Shown: piece by piece, positions 24,772 to 35,718 of the stretch
Layout of the letters: every line of letters starts with the position of its first letter
Position numbering within the stretch: the stretch's first letter is position 1
Made by a program: the position numbers and the translations under genes
The notes under the pieces: generated by a model
The model's database searches: none
What the model saw: the letters and a program-made list of their open reading frames with translations, nothing else
Told to the model about the DNA's origin: nothing
NCBI GenBank assembly: GCA_030652255.1
Contig: JAUSAZ010000012.1
Location: forward strand, 269,049-333,048
From: Myxococcales bacterium
GTDB taxonomy: Bacteria > Myxococcota_A > Polyangia > Polyangiales > Ga0077539
DNA length: 64,000 bases
Reading direction: 5' to 3'

Positions 24772-25769
24772 GCCGCGCGTCGACCGGCGGCGCCCTCGCG
24801 ATGGCGCTGCTTGCCGCGGGGCCCGGGGCCTCGGCGCAGACCGCCCCGCCCGTGCAGGTGGTGATCGACGCGTGCGTGCCGGTGGCGCGCGCCGAGGTGC
24901 TCCGCCTCGCGCGCATCGAGCTCGGCCTCGGCACGGGCGGCGTGTTCGTGGGTCCGAGCACCACCGTGGTGATGGTGGGCTGCCTCGGGGACACGCTGAG
25001 CATCCTCGTCGACGACCCGGTGACCGCGAAGCAGACCGAGCGCACGGTCCGCCTCGACGGGGCCGACCCGCGGGCCCGGGCGCGGCTGCTGGCGCTGGCG
25101 ATCGCCGAGTCGGTCACCACGAGCTGGAGCGAGGTCGCGGTCAACCCCCGCCCCGCGCTCGCGCCCGCCCGTCCGCCGCCCCCGGCGCGGGTGCGCGTCG
25201 CGGTCGCGCGGGCCGTTCGGCGGCGGGTACCGTCGCTGCGACCCGAGGCCCGCTGGAGCCCCGGGCTCGGACTCTTCGCGTCGACCCGGAGCCTCACGAC
25301 CACCGCCGGGCGGGCGTCGCTCTGGGGCGGCGGCGTGCGGGCCCCCGTCGCGCTGTCCCGCTCGTTCGGGGTGGAGGCCGACGTCGCGGTCGAGGGCGGG
25401 TCCCTCGAGGTCTCGCCGGGCAGGATCTCGGTGTCCATGGCCACCGCGGGCCTGCTGCTCGTGTGGCGGCACCGGTGGGCGGCGTGGGGCCTCCGCGCGG
25501 GCGGCGGCGTGCGGGCCGGGGTGATGGTGCTCGCGGGCGAGCCGCGGAGCGAGGAGCCCAGCAGCGGGGCGTCCTTCGCGGCGCCGTGGGCCGGGCCGGT
25601 GCTCACGGTGGGCGCGAGCGTGCACCTGCCCGACGGGTGGGCGATCGACCTCGGCGGCGAGCTGGGTGGGACGGTGCTCCCGGTGACGGCCTACGCGGGC
25701 GAGCAGACCCTGCTCACGCTGGAGGGCACCTGGGTCGGGGTGACGCTGGGTTTCGGGCAACGACCGTGA
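24768..25769 (+). CDS. Exported protein with predicted outer-membrane beta-barrel
   Basis: 333 residues from a GTG overlapping the previous stop. A short signal peptide ends near 'GASAQT'. Residues about 25-120 form a small domain with paired cysteines and 'ARLLALAIAESVTTSW'. After a Pro/Arg-rich linker, alternating amphipathic strands ('WGGGVRAPVALSRSFGVEAD', 'LRAGGGVRAGVMVL') continue to the C-terminus, as in a small beta-barrel. I do not recognise a named family. The same two-part architecture recurs in the broken gene at 41.6-42.5 kb. It is third in the sigma/anti-sigma operon and likely a target of that sigma factor. Confidence 0.75.
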   Translation: MSRASTGGALAMALLAAGPGASAQTAPPVQVVIDACVPVARAEVLRLARIELGLGTGGVFVGPSTTVVMVGCLGDTLSILVDDPVTAKQTERTVRLDGADPRARARLLALAIAESVTTSWSEVAVNPRPALAPARPPPPARVRVAVARAVRRRVPSLRPEARWSPGLGLFASTRSLTTTAGRASLWGGGVRAPVALSRSFGVEADVAVEGGSLEVSPGRISVSMATAGLLLVWRHRWAAWGLRAGGGVRAGVMVLAGEPRSEEPSSGASFAAPWAGPVLTVGASVHLPDGWAIDLGGELGGTVLPVTAYAGEQTLLTLEGTWVGVTLGFGQRP

Positions 25770-25798
25770 CGTTGGGCGCAGGCGAAGGGAGGACAGCG

Positions 25799-27640
25799 AT
25801 GGCGACGAGCAATCGACGAAGGTGGGTGCTGTGGGGTCTCGCGGGGGCGCTCGGCGGGTGCACCGGGAGCGGGCAGGTGTTCGTCCCGGTCGAGGCGGGC
25901 CTCGCGGTGGACGCCGGGGTGGCACCGGGCGTCAACGGGATCACCCTCGGCGCGGCCATCGGCCCGACGCAGACGCCCGAGGTCCCGCCGCCGCCCATCT
26001 CCGGCGGCACCCTCCTGGTCACGCGCGACGGCCTCGTGGCCGTGGCCGCCGACCCCGACCGCGACCGCGTGTGGTTCGTCGACCTGCCAGGCCGGGTTCT
26101 GCTCGGGGGCGTGACGCTGGAGCGCGGCGACGAGCCCGGCCGCCTCGTCGAGGACGACGCTGGCCGGGTGCACGTCGCCCTGCGCCGCGGCGGCGCGGTG
26201 GTGACCCTCCACGTCGCCACCCGGGCCATCGTGGCCCGGCGGCCCGCGTGCGCGGCTCCGCGGGGCGTCGCCTTCGACGGGCGCACGCGGGTCCTCCACG
26301 TGGCCTGCGCGGGCGGCGAGCTGGTCACGCTGCCGGCCGACGGCGGCCCGCCCACCCGCACGCTGCGCCTCGAGCGCGACCTGCGCGACGTGATCGTCGA
26401 CGGCGACACCCTGCTCGTGAGCCGCTTCCGCGCCGCCGAGCTCCTGCGCGTGGGCGCCGACGGCTCGGTCACCGAGCGCCTCCGCCCGGCCTCGTCCCCG
26501 GAGGGGCGCGACGCCGGCGCGGGCATCGGCGGCCAGCCCGGCGTGGCGTGGCGCGCGGTCGCCGGCCCCGGCGGCGCGGTGATGCTGCACCAGCGCAGCC
26601 AGACCCAACCGGTGCGCGCAGAGTCCGGCGGCTACGGAGGCAACGGCGACAGCCCGTGCCGCGCGGGCATCGTGCAGAGCGCCGTGTCGGTCCTCGGCCG
26701 GCGGCCGACGGTGGTCGCGCCCGCGCTCTCGCAGGTGGTGCTGGCGGTCGACGTCGCGCTGAGCCCCGACGGCGCCTCGGTGGCCGTCGCCGCGCCCGGG
26801 AGCGCGCCCTTCCCGGGGGTCGGCCAGGTCTTCGAGGGCTCCCTCTCCGCCGCGGCCACGGCGCTTGTCGGCGGCTGCGCGTCGCTCCCGGCGGTGCACG
26901 TGAGCGGCCAGGCGGTGGCGGTGGCCTACTCCCCTGACGGCCTGCTGGTGGTGCAGACCCGCGAGCCCGCGACGCTCCAGGTGCGCGACGGCGACGCGGC
27001 CGTGGCGCTCGGCGGCGAGAGCCGGGAGGACACCGGGCACACGCTCTTCCACAGCAACGCCGGGGCCTTCGTGGCCTGCGCGTCGTGCCACCCGGAGGGC
27101 GGCGACGACGGCCGCGTGTGGTCCTTCCACCAGGTCGGGGCGCGCCGCACCCAGTCCCTCTTCGGCGGCCTCGCGGGCATGGCACCCTTTCACTGGGACG
27201 GCGACATGACCACCTTCCCGCGGCTGGTCGAGGAGGTGTTCGGGCGCCGCATGAACGGCGGCGGGCTCCGCGCCGACCAGGTCGCCGCGCTGGAGCGCTG
27301 GTCCGGCGCGCAGTCGGCGCCACGGGCGGCGCCGCCGGGCGACCCGGCCGCCGTCGACCGCGGCGCGGCCCTCTTCGCGGAAGCTTCGGTGGGCTGCGCG
27401 AGCTGCCACGGCGGCGCGCGCCTCACCAACAACGCCACGGTCGACGTGGGCACCGGCGGGGCCTTCCAGGTGCCGTCGCTCACCGGCGTCGCGTGGCGCA
27501 CGCCGCTCATGCACGACGGCTGCGCGCCCACCCTGCGCGACCGCTTCGGAGCTTGCGGCGGCGGCGACCGCCACGGACACACCTCGCAGCTCGCGCCCGC
27601 CCAGATCGACGACCTCGTGGCGTACCTCGAGACGCTGTGA
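25799..27640 (+). CDS. Lipoprotein with beta-propeller and dihaem cytochrome c domain
   Basis: 613 residues, AGGGAGG upstream of ATG 25799. The signal ends in a lipobox, LGGC. Residues about 60-410 are beta-rich repeats like a YVTN/SMP-30 propeller ('VAVAADPDRDRVWFVDLPG', 'VALSPDGASVAVAAPG'). The C-terminal part has two haem sites, CASCH at 427-431 and CASCH at 533-537, with a late 'TPLMHDGC' whose methionine could be a distal ligand, as in MauG/CcpA-type dihaem proteins. It follows the beta-barrel gene by 29 bases and belongs to the sigma factor operon. It may act in surface electron transfer or peroxide removal, which is an inference. Confidence 0.82.
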   Translation: MATSNRRRWVLWGLAGALGGCTGSGQVFVPVEAGLAVDAGVAPGVNGITLGAAIGPTQTPEVPPPPISGGTLLVTRDGLVAVAADPDRDRVWFVDLPGRVLLGGVTLERGDEPGRLVEDDAGRVHVALRRGGAVVTLHVATRAIVARRPACAAPRGVAFDGRTRVLHVACAGGELVTLPADGGPPTRTLRLERDLRDVIVDGDTLLVSRFRAAELLRVGADGSVTERLRPASSPEGRDAGAGIGGQPGVAWRAVAGPGGAVMLHQRSQTQPVRAESGGYGGNGDSPCRAGIVQSAVSVLGRRPTVVAPALSQVVLAVDVALSPDGASVAVAAPGSAPFPGVGQVFEGSLSAAATALVGGCASLPAVHVSGQAVAVAYSPDGLLVVQTREPATLQVRDGDAAVALGGESREDTGHTLFHSNAGAFVACASCHPEGGDDGRVWSFHQVGARRTQSLFGGLAGMAPFHWDGDMTTFPRLVEEVFGRRMNGGGLRADQVAALERWSGAQSAPRAAPPGDPAAVDRGAALFAEASVGCASCHGGARLTNNATVDVGTGGAFQVPSLTGVAWRTPLMHDGCAPTLRDRFGACGGGDRHGHTSQLAPAQIDDLVAYLETL

Positions 27641-27696
27641 CGCCCCGCGCCCCAGGCGTCGGGCGCCCGCGCGCCATCGCTGGTATGCCTTCGGGC

Positions 27697-28332
27697 ATGA
27701 CCCCTGACTTCTGGGAGAGCCGCTGGCGCGCTGGGCAGATCGGGTTCCACGAGGGGGCGCCCAACGCCTTCCTCCAATCGCACGCCGCGGTGCTCGGGGC
27801 CGCGCGCCAGGTGCTCGTCCCCCTCTGCGGCAAGACCGAAGACCTCGCCTTCCTCGCCGCCCGCGGCCACACCGCGGTGGGCGTCGAGCTGGTGGAGGAC
27901 GCTGCCCGCGCCTTCTTCTCCGAGCACGCGCTGACCCCCGCCGTCTCCGCGCGCGGCGGGTTCACCGCGTACGCCCACGGCGGCATCACGATCCTCGTCG
28001 GCGACTTCTTCGCCACGACGCTCGACCTCCTCGGGCCCGTCGACGCCCTCTACGACCGCGCGGCCCTCATCGCGCTCCCCGAGGCGCTGCGCGCCCGCTA
28101 CGTCGCCCACCTGCGCGCGCTGCTGCCCCGCGGGGCCGGCGGGCTCGTGGTCTCGGTCGAGTACCCGCAGGAGGCCATGGCGGGGCCGCCGTTCTCGGTG
28201 CCGGAGGCGGAGGTGCGCGGGCACTACGCGGGGCTCCCCATCGAGCGCATCGATCGGCGCCCCGCGGAGGGTGGCCGGCTCGCGGCCCTCGGCCCCGCCG
28301 CGGCGGAGATCGCCTACCGCGTGCAGTTCTGA
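27697..28332 (+). CDS. tpm: Thiopurine S-methyltransferase-family protein
   Basis: 211 residues. I start at ATG 27697 because 'MTPDFWESRWRAGQIGFHEG' is the conserved N-terminus; an ATG four codons earlier is possible. The SAM-binding region is 'VLVPLCGKTEDLAFLAARGH' with acidic 'VGVELVEDAA'. 'YDRAALIALPEALRARYV' is also typical. Bacterial TPMT relatives methylate tellurite or selenite and sulfur or nitrogen nucleophiles, so the natural substrate is open. It lies 56 bases after the cytochrome gene on the same strand. Confidence 0.9.
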   Translation: MTPDFWESRWRAGQIGFHEGAPNAFLQSHAAVLGAARQVLVPLCGKTEDLAFLAARGHTAVGVELVEDAARAFFSEHALTPAVSARGGFTAYAHGGITILVGDFFATTLDLLGPVDALYDRAALIALPEALRARYVAHLRALLPRGAGGLVVSVEYPQEAMAGPPFSVPEAEVRGHYAGLPIERIDRRPAEGGRLAALGPAAAEIAYRVQF

Positions 28333-28399
28333 CCGAGCGGGCGGTAGGGCGCCGGCGCTTGCGAACCCACGGACGGTCGCTCCATCCTCCACGGAGTCG

Positions 28400-28987
28400 A
28401 TGAACGTCGCCCCATCACCCGCACGTCCCACCGCGAAGGGTCGCGCCACCGTCCGCAGGGTGGCGATCGTCGGGCTCGCGACGCTGCTCGTCACAGGCAC
28501 CGCCTACGCGGCGTGGCCGGGCTTCGCGCTCGTTCCGCACCACATTCGCTCGCGCCCTGCGGCGACGCTGTCTGCCGCGCTGTCGAGGGAGGCCGCCGCG
28601 GAGCTCGACGGCGCCGCGACGCCCGAGGCGGCCATCGAGGCGGCGGTGCGCGTCACGGGGCGACACCTGCACTTCGGGCTCGGCCACCGTCGCAGCGGGT
28701 CGTTCGACGTCGCGGAGCGCGAGGCGCACTGCGTGGAGTACGCGCACCTCACGGGCGCCCTCGTCGCGCGCTGGTCTCGGACGCACGGAGGCGCGCTGCG
28801 GGTGGAGGTCGTGCGCAGCCAGGCGAGGCTCTTCGGGGCCCGCGTCCCGATGCGGGGCTGGGCCGACCATGACTGGGTGCTCGTGGAGGGCGGAGGTCGG
28901 CGCTGGTACGTCGATCCCACCTTCGCGGACATGGGCCTCGGCTGGGATCTCCGCCGCAACGTCGAGGGCCTCGACGCCCGACGCTGA
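28400..28987 (+). CDS. Membrane-anchored transglutaminase-like protein
   Basis: 195 residues, GGAG before ATG 28400. A basic N-terminus leads into one signal anchor (about 20-42). The rest fits the transglutaminase-like cysteine protease fold: C111 in 'EAHCVEYAHL', H157 in 'DHDWVLVEG' and D172 in 'WYVDPTFAD' have the order and spacing of the Cys-His-Asp triad. These domains are usually peptidases or amidases outside the cytoplasm. No partner is obvious. This assignment rests on motif reading only. Confidence 0.7.
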   Translation: MNVAPSPARPTAKGRATVRRVAIVGLATLLVTGTAYAAWPGFALVPHHIRSRPAATLSAALSREAAAELDGAATPEAAIEAAVRVTGRHLHFGLGHRRSGSFDVAEREAHCVEYAHLTGALVARWSRTHGGALRVEVVRSQARLFGARVPMRGWADHDWVLVEGGGRRWYVDPTFADMGLGWDLRRNVEGLDARR

Positions 28988-29036
28988 TGCCTCGCCCCCC
29001 TCCGATCCCTTCGACGATCCACCGGGGGGCGCGAGG

Positions 29037-30098
29037 TCAGTCGAGGCAGCCCGGGTACGGGCTCCCGAGGCCCGCGATGGGCATCACCGTGCCGCAGCGG
29101 GCGCGGCCCACGGCGGTGCAGTCGATGCGGGCGCGGGTGCCGTTCAAGCACACCGAGACGACGTTGCCCTCGCAGGTGGCGGTCGTGGGGCCGTTGGCGG
29201 ACACCGGCGTGCACTCCGTCGCGGTGGGCACGCAGCGGGCGATGCCGCGGGCGTCGGGCATGCAACGGGCGCCGATGGCCGCGCAGTCGGTGCGCAGCTC
29301 GAGGAGCGGGCGCGACCCGTCGGGGGCGGTGCCGCGGGCGCAGAGCACTGCGGTGTCGCCCTCGCAGCGGGCCCCCTCGGCGGCGCAGCTGGGGTTCGGG
29401 GGCGCGCAGACGGCGTTGTCCGAGCCGGCCTGGCAGACGGTGCCTCCAGGGCAGGGCTCGCGCAGCTCTCCGTTGCCGCCGCCGACGCGGGGACGGCACC
29501 AGACGCGGGTGTTTCCGTCGCAGCGCGCGCTGCTGGAGGTCTGGTCGGGGGCGCAGGCGGGGGCGGAGGCGGGCACGGCGCAGACGCCGGCCTGGCAGGT
29601 CTGGCCGACCGCGGCGCAGTCGATGACGCGGGGGAGGTGGTTGCCGCCCGGGGTCGAGCAGCGCACGGCGACGTGGCCCACGCACGAGGCCGTGGCCGAG
29701 CCCGAGCAGGGGGTGTCGAAGTCGGCGCAGCGCACGAAGGCGTCGCAGGTGGTCTGGGTGGCGGCGCAGGCGCGCATGCGGGCGTAGCGGGCGCGCTGCT
29801 CGATGGAGTCCATCTCGACGTTGTTGGAGCGGTGCTGGAGCACCGTGGAGAGGCAGAAGAGGTCGGCGACGGTGCGGTAGCGAGCCGTGGTGTAGCCGCA
29901 GGCGTGCACCATGAGGCACATCCGGATGTCGGCCGCGAGCGACGAGGGCGAGAGCGCGGCGGCGTCGGCAGGCGCGGCAGCGGCGTCGGCGGGCGCGGCG
30001 GCGGCGTCGGCGGGCGCGGCGGGGGAGTCGCTACAGCCGAGGGCGCCTGCGAGGGCGAGAAGGACCATCGGGCGGAGCCATGGGGTCGATGAAGACAT
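29037..30098 (-). CDS. Cysteine-rich lipoprotein
   Basis: 353 residues. ATG 30098 has an AAAAGGAG site upstream and gives a signal with lipobox LGC. A low-complexity PADAAAA repeat follows (encoded by tandem GGCGGCGTCGGC-like units near 29960-30020). The remainder has about 30 cysteines in repeated units such as 'CEGDTAVLCARG', 'CVGHVAVRCSTPGG' and 'CDGNTRVWCRPRV', a pattern frequent in myxobacterial surface proteins. It probably forms a disulfide-bonded rod at the cell surface. No enzymatic motif is visible. Confidence 0.75.
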   Translation of the reverse strand: MSSSTPWLRPMVLLALAGALGCSDSPAAPADAAAAPADAAAAPADAAALSPSSLAADIRMCLMVHACGYTTARYRTVADLFCLSTVLQHRSNNVEMDSIEQRARYARMRACAATQTTCDAFVRCADFDTPCSGSATASCVGHVAVRCSTPGGNHLPRVIDCAAVGQTCQAGVCAVPASAPACAPDQTSSSARCDGNTRVWCRPRVGGGNGELREPCPGGTVCQAGSDNAVCAPPNPSCAAEGARCEGDTAVLCARGTAPDGSRPLLELRTDCAAIGARCMPDARGIARCVPTATECTPVSANGPTTATCEGNVVSVCLNGTRARIDCTAVGRARCGTVMPIAGLGSPYPGCLD

Positions 30099-30221
30099 GG
30101 GAGATCTCCTTTTGGGGGATGGAGCGCCCACGGTAGACAGGGAGGTCGCGGCGGCGGAATCGCATGAACATGTGAGGGTTCGTGTCCGACGCATCGCCGG
30201 GACAGGGGCCCTGTCACCCCG

Positions 30222-30548
30222 TCACGGGCGCTCCCCGGCGGGGATGCAGTCGCCGTGTACGGGCGCCCCGCCGTCGTCGCGGAAGGCCTCGCCGTCGTCG
30301 ATGGGCTCGGAGCACTCGCGGCAGCGGGCGTGACCGCGGGCGGAGCGGTCGCGGGTGTACGGCCCGCGGGTGCGGCGGCGCGGCGCGTCGGGCTCGGCGC
30401 GGCGCGCGTGGGGCGACGGGTCGTCGACGCGCAGGCCGTGCTCGCGGATGAGGCGACAGGCCATGGCGGCCGCGGTGCGGCTCTCGTGTTCGTTGGGGGA
30501 GCCGGCGAGGGCGATGAGCTTGCGGACCCGGTCGACGATCGGACTCAT
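30222..30548 (-). CDS. DUF2786 domain protein with C-terminal zinc-binding motif
   Basis: 108 residues. The N-terminus 'VRKLIALAGSPNEHESRTAA' followed by 'RLIREHGL' is the DUF2786 signature, found in bacteria and phages with unknown role. The C-terminal half is Arg-rich and ends with CxxC...H..C ('CRECSEPIDDGEAF' then 'HGDC'), a possible single zinc site. It lies 41 bases after the FG-GAP gene stop on the same strand and may be the last gene of the kinase operon. Confidence 0.75.
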   Translation of the reverse strand: MSPIVDRVRKLIALAGSPNEHESRTAAAMACRLIREHGLRVDDPSPHARRAEPDAPRRRTRGPYTRDRSARGHARCRECSEPIDDGEAFRDDGGAPVHGDCIPAGERP

Positions 30549-30589
30549 TCTCTGGGTCGCTCACTAACACGCAGGGCCCGAGGGGGGCG

Positions 30590-32986
30590 CTACTTGCCGA
30601 GGCGGACGCGCGACGACGGCGGCCACGGCGCCCGCTGCGAGAGCGCGCTCCCGAAGCCCGGCCGACCGCCGTCGGGGGTGGTCGCGAACACGCCGAAGGA
30701 CCCCGGCCGCGGATCGGCCGCGCCGCGGAAGTAGTACACGAGCCCGGCCCCGCAGTTGGGCGTCGTGGGCGCGCAGGGCGCACCGACGAGGAAGTCCATG
30801 TACCCGTCGCCGTTGCTGTCGCCGATGCCCGAGACCGCCGCGCCGAAGCGCCCACCGATGCCCGGCGCCATCGCGCTGGGGTCGAGCGGGATGGTCGGCG
30901 CCTGGAGGGTCGGGTAGTTGAGGCTGCTGAGAAGGTACGCCGTGCCCGACGAGATCGGCGGGCCGGGCGCGCCCACCACCACGTCGCTGTAGCCGTCCCG
31001 GTCGACGTCCCCGACCCCCGCGACCGCGAAGCCGAACTGGCCGAGGTTGGCGCCCATCGAGTGCGTGATCGAGGTGCTCGTCACCAGGCTCGACGCGCTC
31101 CCGAGGTACACGAAGGTCGAGCCCCGGTTGGCGTTGTCGGGCGCGCCGATGATGACGTCGGAGTATCCGTCGGCGTTGACGTCCCCCGCGCACGCGAGGC
31201 TCCACCCGAAGCGCCCGGCGCCCGACACGGTCGCGGCGGGCGCGGCGAGGATGCCCCCCGCGCTCCCGAGGTAGAGATAGAAGCGCCCCGCGTTGCCCCC
31301 GAAGGCGGGCGCTCCCACGAGCACGTCGGCGAAGCCGTCGCCGTTGACGTCACCCGCGCCCGACACCGCGCGGCCGTAGTCCTCGCCGGCCAGGCCGGTG
31401 AGCACCGCCGACGGCGCGTTGCGGACGCCCGTCGCGCTCCCCGGGAAGAGGTACGCCTCGTTGGCCGCTCCAACGATGACGTCCGCGTAGCCGTCGCCGT
31501 TGACGTCGCCCGCGCTGCTCACCGACCGCCCGAACTCCGCCGCGCGGATTCCGCCGCTGAGCACGGCGAGCGGGGGCGCCATGTCGTCCGCGGCCGCGCC
31601 GCGGTAGACGTACACGTGCCCGTAGGTGCCGTCCGAGCCGGCGATGAGCAGCTCGGGGAGACCGTCGCCGTTGGTGTCGCCCGCCGTGGCGACCGCGGCG
31701 CCATACTGGCTCGTCGAGGTGCCGAGGGTGTTGGGCCCTCCGGCCTGGTAGGTGACCGAGGCGCCCGCGAAGCCCGCGACGTTGCCGAAATACAGCCGCA
31801 CCCGCCCGCTGGACACCGGCACCGTGGCGTAGTCCGTGGTGGCGGTGGGAGAGGCCGCGGCGAAGTCCCCGAAGCCGTCGCGGTTGAAGTCGGAGAGGGT
31901 GCCGAAGCTGCGGTCGACGGGCGTGTTGCGCGCCCCGACGGTGAACTGCCAGATCGGCGAGGGCTGCGCCCCGGTGTTGCCCGCCGAGACGGAGACCCCC
32001 TGGAGGTACCAGTACCAGCGACCCGGAGAGAGGGAGGTGAGGCGGGCGCTGCTCCCGCTGACGATCGGGATCACGATCTCCCGGGCGAACGCGAGGTTGT
32101 CGGCCGCGTGAAGCACCGCGCCGGTGGCCCCGGGGCCGTTGACCCACCGCAGCGTCGGCGCCTGGGTCGTCACGGTCGAGGTCGAGAGCGGCGAGAGCGC
32201 GCGCGGCGTCGGGATCGCGACGCAGGTCCCGCCGGCGCACCCGCGGCCCCCGCCGCAGACGGTGCCACAGGCGCCGCAGTGGTTCGGGTTCAAGGAGAGC
32301 GAGGTCTCGCAGCCGTTGGCGATCATCAGGTCGCAGTCGGCGAAGCCGGTGTTGCAGAGGTTCTGGCACGCGCCGCCGGAGCACCGCGGCGCGCTGTGGC
32401 CGCGGGTGGGGCACACGACCCCGCACGCGCCACAATTGGTGAGGCTCTCGCCGACGGGCGTCTCGCAGCCGTTGGCGGGCGATGTGTCGCAGTCGGCGAA
32501 GCCCGTCGCGCAGGCACCCACGACGCAGGTCGTCCCGGCGTAGCAGAGGCTGGAGGCGACGTTCGGGAGCACGCATGCGTTGCCGCAGCGGCCGCAGTGG
32601 TTCGGGTTCGACAGGGGATCGGCCACGCAGGTGCCCGAGCAGTTGAGCGCGCCGACGCCGCAGTCGCTTGCGTCGACCCGGGGCACGTCGGTGACGTCCG
32701 GCACAGCGGGCACGTCGGTGACATCGATCCGAGGCACGTCGGCGACGTCCAGCGCGGCGGGCACGTCGGCGACGTCCAGCGCGACGGGCGCGTCGACGCC
32801 CGCGTCGGTGGCCGCGATGTCGGTCGCGGTCGACTCCGAGGTCACGTCGACGGCGCCTCCTGCGTCGACGGCCACGTCGAGCGCGGAGTCACCCTGGGCC
32901 GCATCCAGGACGCCCTGGTTGAGGCTCGAACAGGCCACGACGGAGAGCGTGACGCCGAGCAGTACGAACGATCGGACAGCGCGCAT
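30590..32986 (-). CDS. Lipoprotein with Cys-rich repeats and seven FG-GAP (integrin-alpha-like) repeats
   Basis: 798 residues. Start 'MRAVRSFVLLGVTLSVVACS' at 32986 with lipobox VVAC. A DVPA-type repeat linker (about 60-115) is followed by three Cys-rich modules ('NPNHCGRCGNAC', 'LTNCGACGVVC', 'NPNHCGACGTVC'), then a fibronectin-like stretch. Residues about 370-790 hold seven calcium-loop motifs, DFNRDGFGDF, DTNGDGLPEL, DVNGDGYADV, DVNGDGFADV, DVNADGYSDV, DVDRDGYSDV and DSNGDGYMDF, enough for a complete seven-bladed propeller as in integrin alpha chains. It is a surface adhesion or sensor candidate. It lies 10 bases after the PEGA-like gene. Confidence 0.85.
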   Translation of the reverse strand: MRAVRSFVLLGVTLSVVACSSLNQGVLDAAQGDSALDVAVDAGGAVDVTSESTATDIAATDAGVDAPVALDVADVPAALDVADVPRIDVTDVPAVPDVTDVPRVDASDCGVGALNCSGTCVADPLSNPNHCGRCGNACVLPNVASSLCYAGTTCVVGACATGFADCDTSPANGCETPVGESLTNCGACGVVCPTRGHSAPRCSGGACQNLCNTGFADCDLMIANGCETSLSLNPNHCGACGTVCGGGRGCAGGTCVAIPTPRALSPLSTSTVTTQAPTLRWVNGPGATGAVLHAADNLAFAREIVIPIVSGSSARLTSLSPGRWYWYLQGVSVSAGNTGAQPSPIWQFTVGARNTPVDRSFGTLSDFNRDGFGDFAAASPTATTDYATVPVSSGRVRLYFGNVAGFAGASVTYQAGGPNTLGTSTSQYGAAVATAGDTNGDGLPELLIAGSDGTYGHVYVYRGAAADDMAPPLAVLSGGIRAAEFGRSVSSAGDVNGDGYADVIVGAANEAYLFPGSATGVRNAPSAVLTGLAGEDYGRAVSGAGDVNGDGFADVLVGAPAFGGNAGRFYLYLGSAGGILAAPAATVSGAGRFGWSLACAGDVNADGYSDVIIGAPDNANRGSTFVYLGSASSLVTSTSITHSMGANLGQFGFAVAGVGDVDRDGYSDVVVGAPGPPISSGTAYLLSSLNYPTLQAPTIPLDPSAMAPGIGGRFGAAVSGIGDSNGDGYMDFLVGAPCAPTTPNCGAGLVYYFRGAADPRPGSFGVFATTPDGGRPGFGSALSQRAPWPPSSRVRLGK

Positions 32987-32996
32987 CGAAGTCTCC

Positions 32997-34055
32997 TCAG
33001 AACCTTGCACCGCAGGCGAGACCCGGAGACCCCAGCGTCGGCGCGCACGCGAACGCCCGCTCCGCGCCCCGCGAGGGCGCCGTCACCCAGAGCACCACCG
33101 ACGCCGCAGCGAGGGCGCCCCCCACCACGAAGCTCGCGATCGCCGCGGGGGCGAGCGCGTTGGCCGTCGACTGGTCGCTCTGGCAGTTGGCCGTCGGGGT
33201 CGCGACGCCGTGGTCTTCGATGCACCCGGCGGTGTTGAAGGACGACACGGCGCCCTCCCGTACCCCGGCCAGCACGGCGCCCGTGACGAGGCCCGCTGCG
33301 CCGCCGATCGCCGTCGCCCAGGCCATCGTCCGGTGCATGGATCCCCGCGGTGCGAGCACCACCCGCGGAGGGGGGTTGGAGCCCGTCACGGGTCGCGCGG
33401 GGGATGGGGTCGGCGTGGTCGCGGGCGAGCGACGCGCCGGCGCCGTCGGCGGGGGGGTGGGCTCCGCGGTCGAGGCCGTTGCGAGGTCGATGCGCACCGG
33501 GACGGTTCCGGCCGCGGCGACGTCGATGCTCCGGTGCAGGGCGACGCGCCCGGGGGCCGTCGCGTCGATGGTCACCCGACCGGGGGTCACCAGGTACGGC
33601 ACCCCGAAGAGCGCGGGCGGCAGCACCGAGCCGGCGACGGTGACGGTGAGCCCGGCGGGCGCCTGCCCCGCGACGTCGACGACGAGCCGACCGACGCGGC
33701 CCTGGAGGTCACGCACCAGGTTGTTGCAGGTGGAGAGCGTCGAGGCGCGCTCCGGGGCGTTGCGATCGGCGGTCGCCGCGTCGACGCAGCGCTGGGCCGA
33801 GGTGAGCGCCGGGACGAGCAGCCCGAGGTGCGACTGCTCCTGCGCGACGAAGCGGTAGAGCGAGGGCGAGGCGTGGATGGTCACCGCGCGCTGGGCGAGG
33901 TCGAGCGCCCGCAGGTGGTCGCCCGCTGCCTGCGCCGTCTGCGCCTGCGCCACGAGCAGGCGCCAGGTCGCCTCGACCTCCGCGGAGGTCTGCGCGGCCG
34001 CGGCGCTGGGGAGAAGCAGGACGGCGAGGAGGGCTACGGGGAGGGGTCGCATCAT
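32997..34055 (-). CDS. Exported TPR/PEGA-like protein encoded after a Ser/Thr kinase
   Basis: 352 residues starting at the first of two adjacent ATGs (34055), with a signal peptide ending near 'SAAAAQT'. Residues about 20-115 are helical and TPR-like ('AGDHLRALDLAQRAVTIHAS'). Residues about 125-200 resemble a PEGA domain ('RLVVDVAGQAPAGLTVTVAG'). A Pro-rich linker and two hydrophobic segments (about 255-280 and 305-330) follow. Kinase plus TPR/PEGA pairs are common in myxobacteria, where the exported protein may be the sensor arm of the kinase. It starts 4 bases after the kinase stop. Confidence 0.75.
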   Translation of the reverse strand: MMRPLPVALLAVLLLPSAAAAQTSAEVEATWRLLVAQAQTAQAAGDHLRALDLAQRAVTIHASPSLYRFVAQEQSHLGLLVPALTSAQRCVDAATADRNAPERASTLSTCNNLVRDLQGRVGRLVVDVAGQAPAGLTVTVAGSVLPPALFGVPYLVTPGRVTIDATAPGRVALHRSIDVAAAGTVPVRIDLATASTAEPTPPPTAPARRSPATTPTPSPARPVTGSNPPPRVVLAPRGSMHRTMAWATAIGGAAGLVTGAVLAGVREGAVSSFNTAGCIEDHGVATPTANCQSDQSTANALAPAAIASFVVGGALAAASVVLWVTAPSRGAERAFACAPTLGSPGLACGARF

Positions 34056-34059
34056 GGGA

Positions 34060-35592
<1,533 letters not shown>

Positions 35593-35718
35593 GGCGCTCC
35601 CCTGCCTAGCGCGGGAGCGCGGTCCGGTCGAGGCGGGGGGCAGCTGAACACCCGAAGGGTACCTGGTGCCGCCCTCGCCCTGCCGGGAGCCCCCCATCGG
35701 CGGCGGAGGGCGTCCCCG

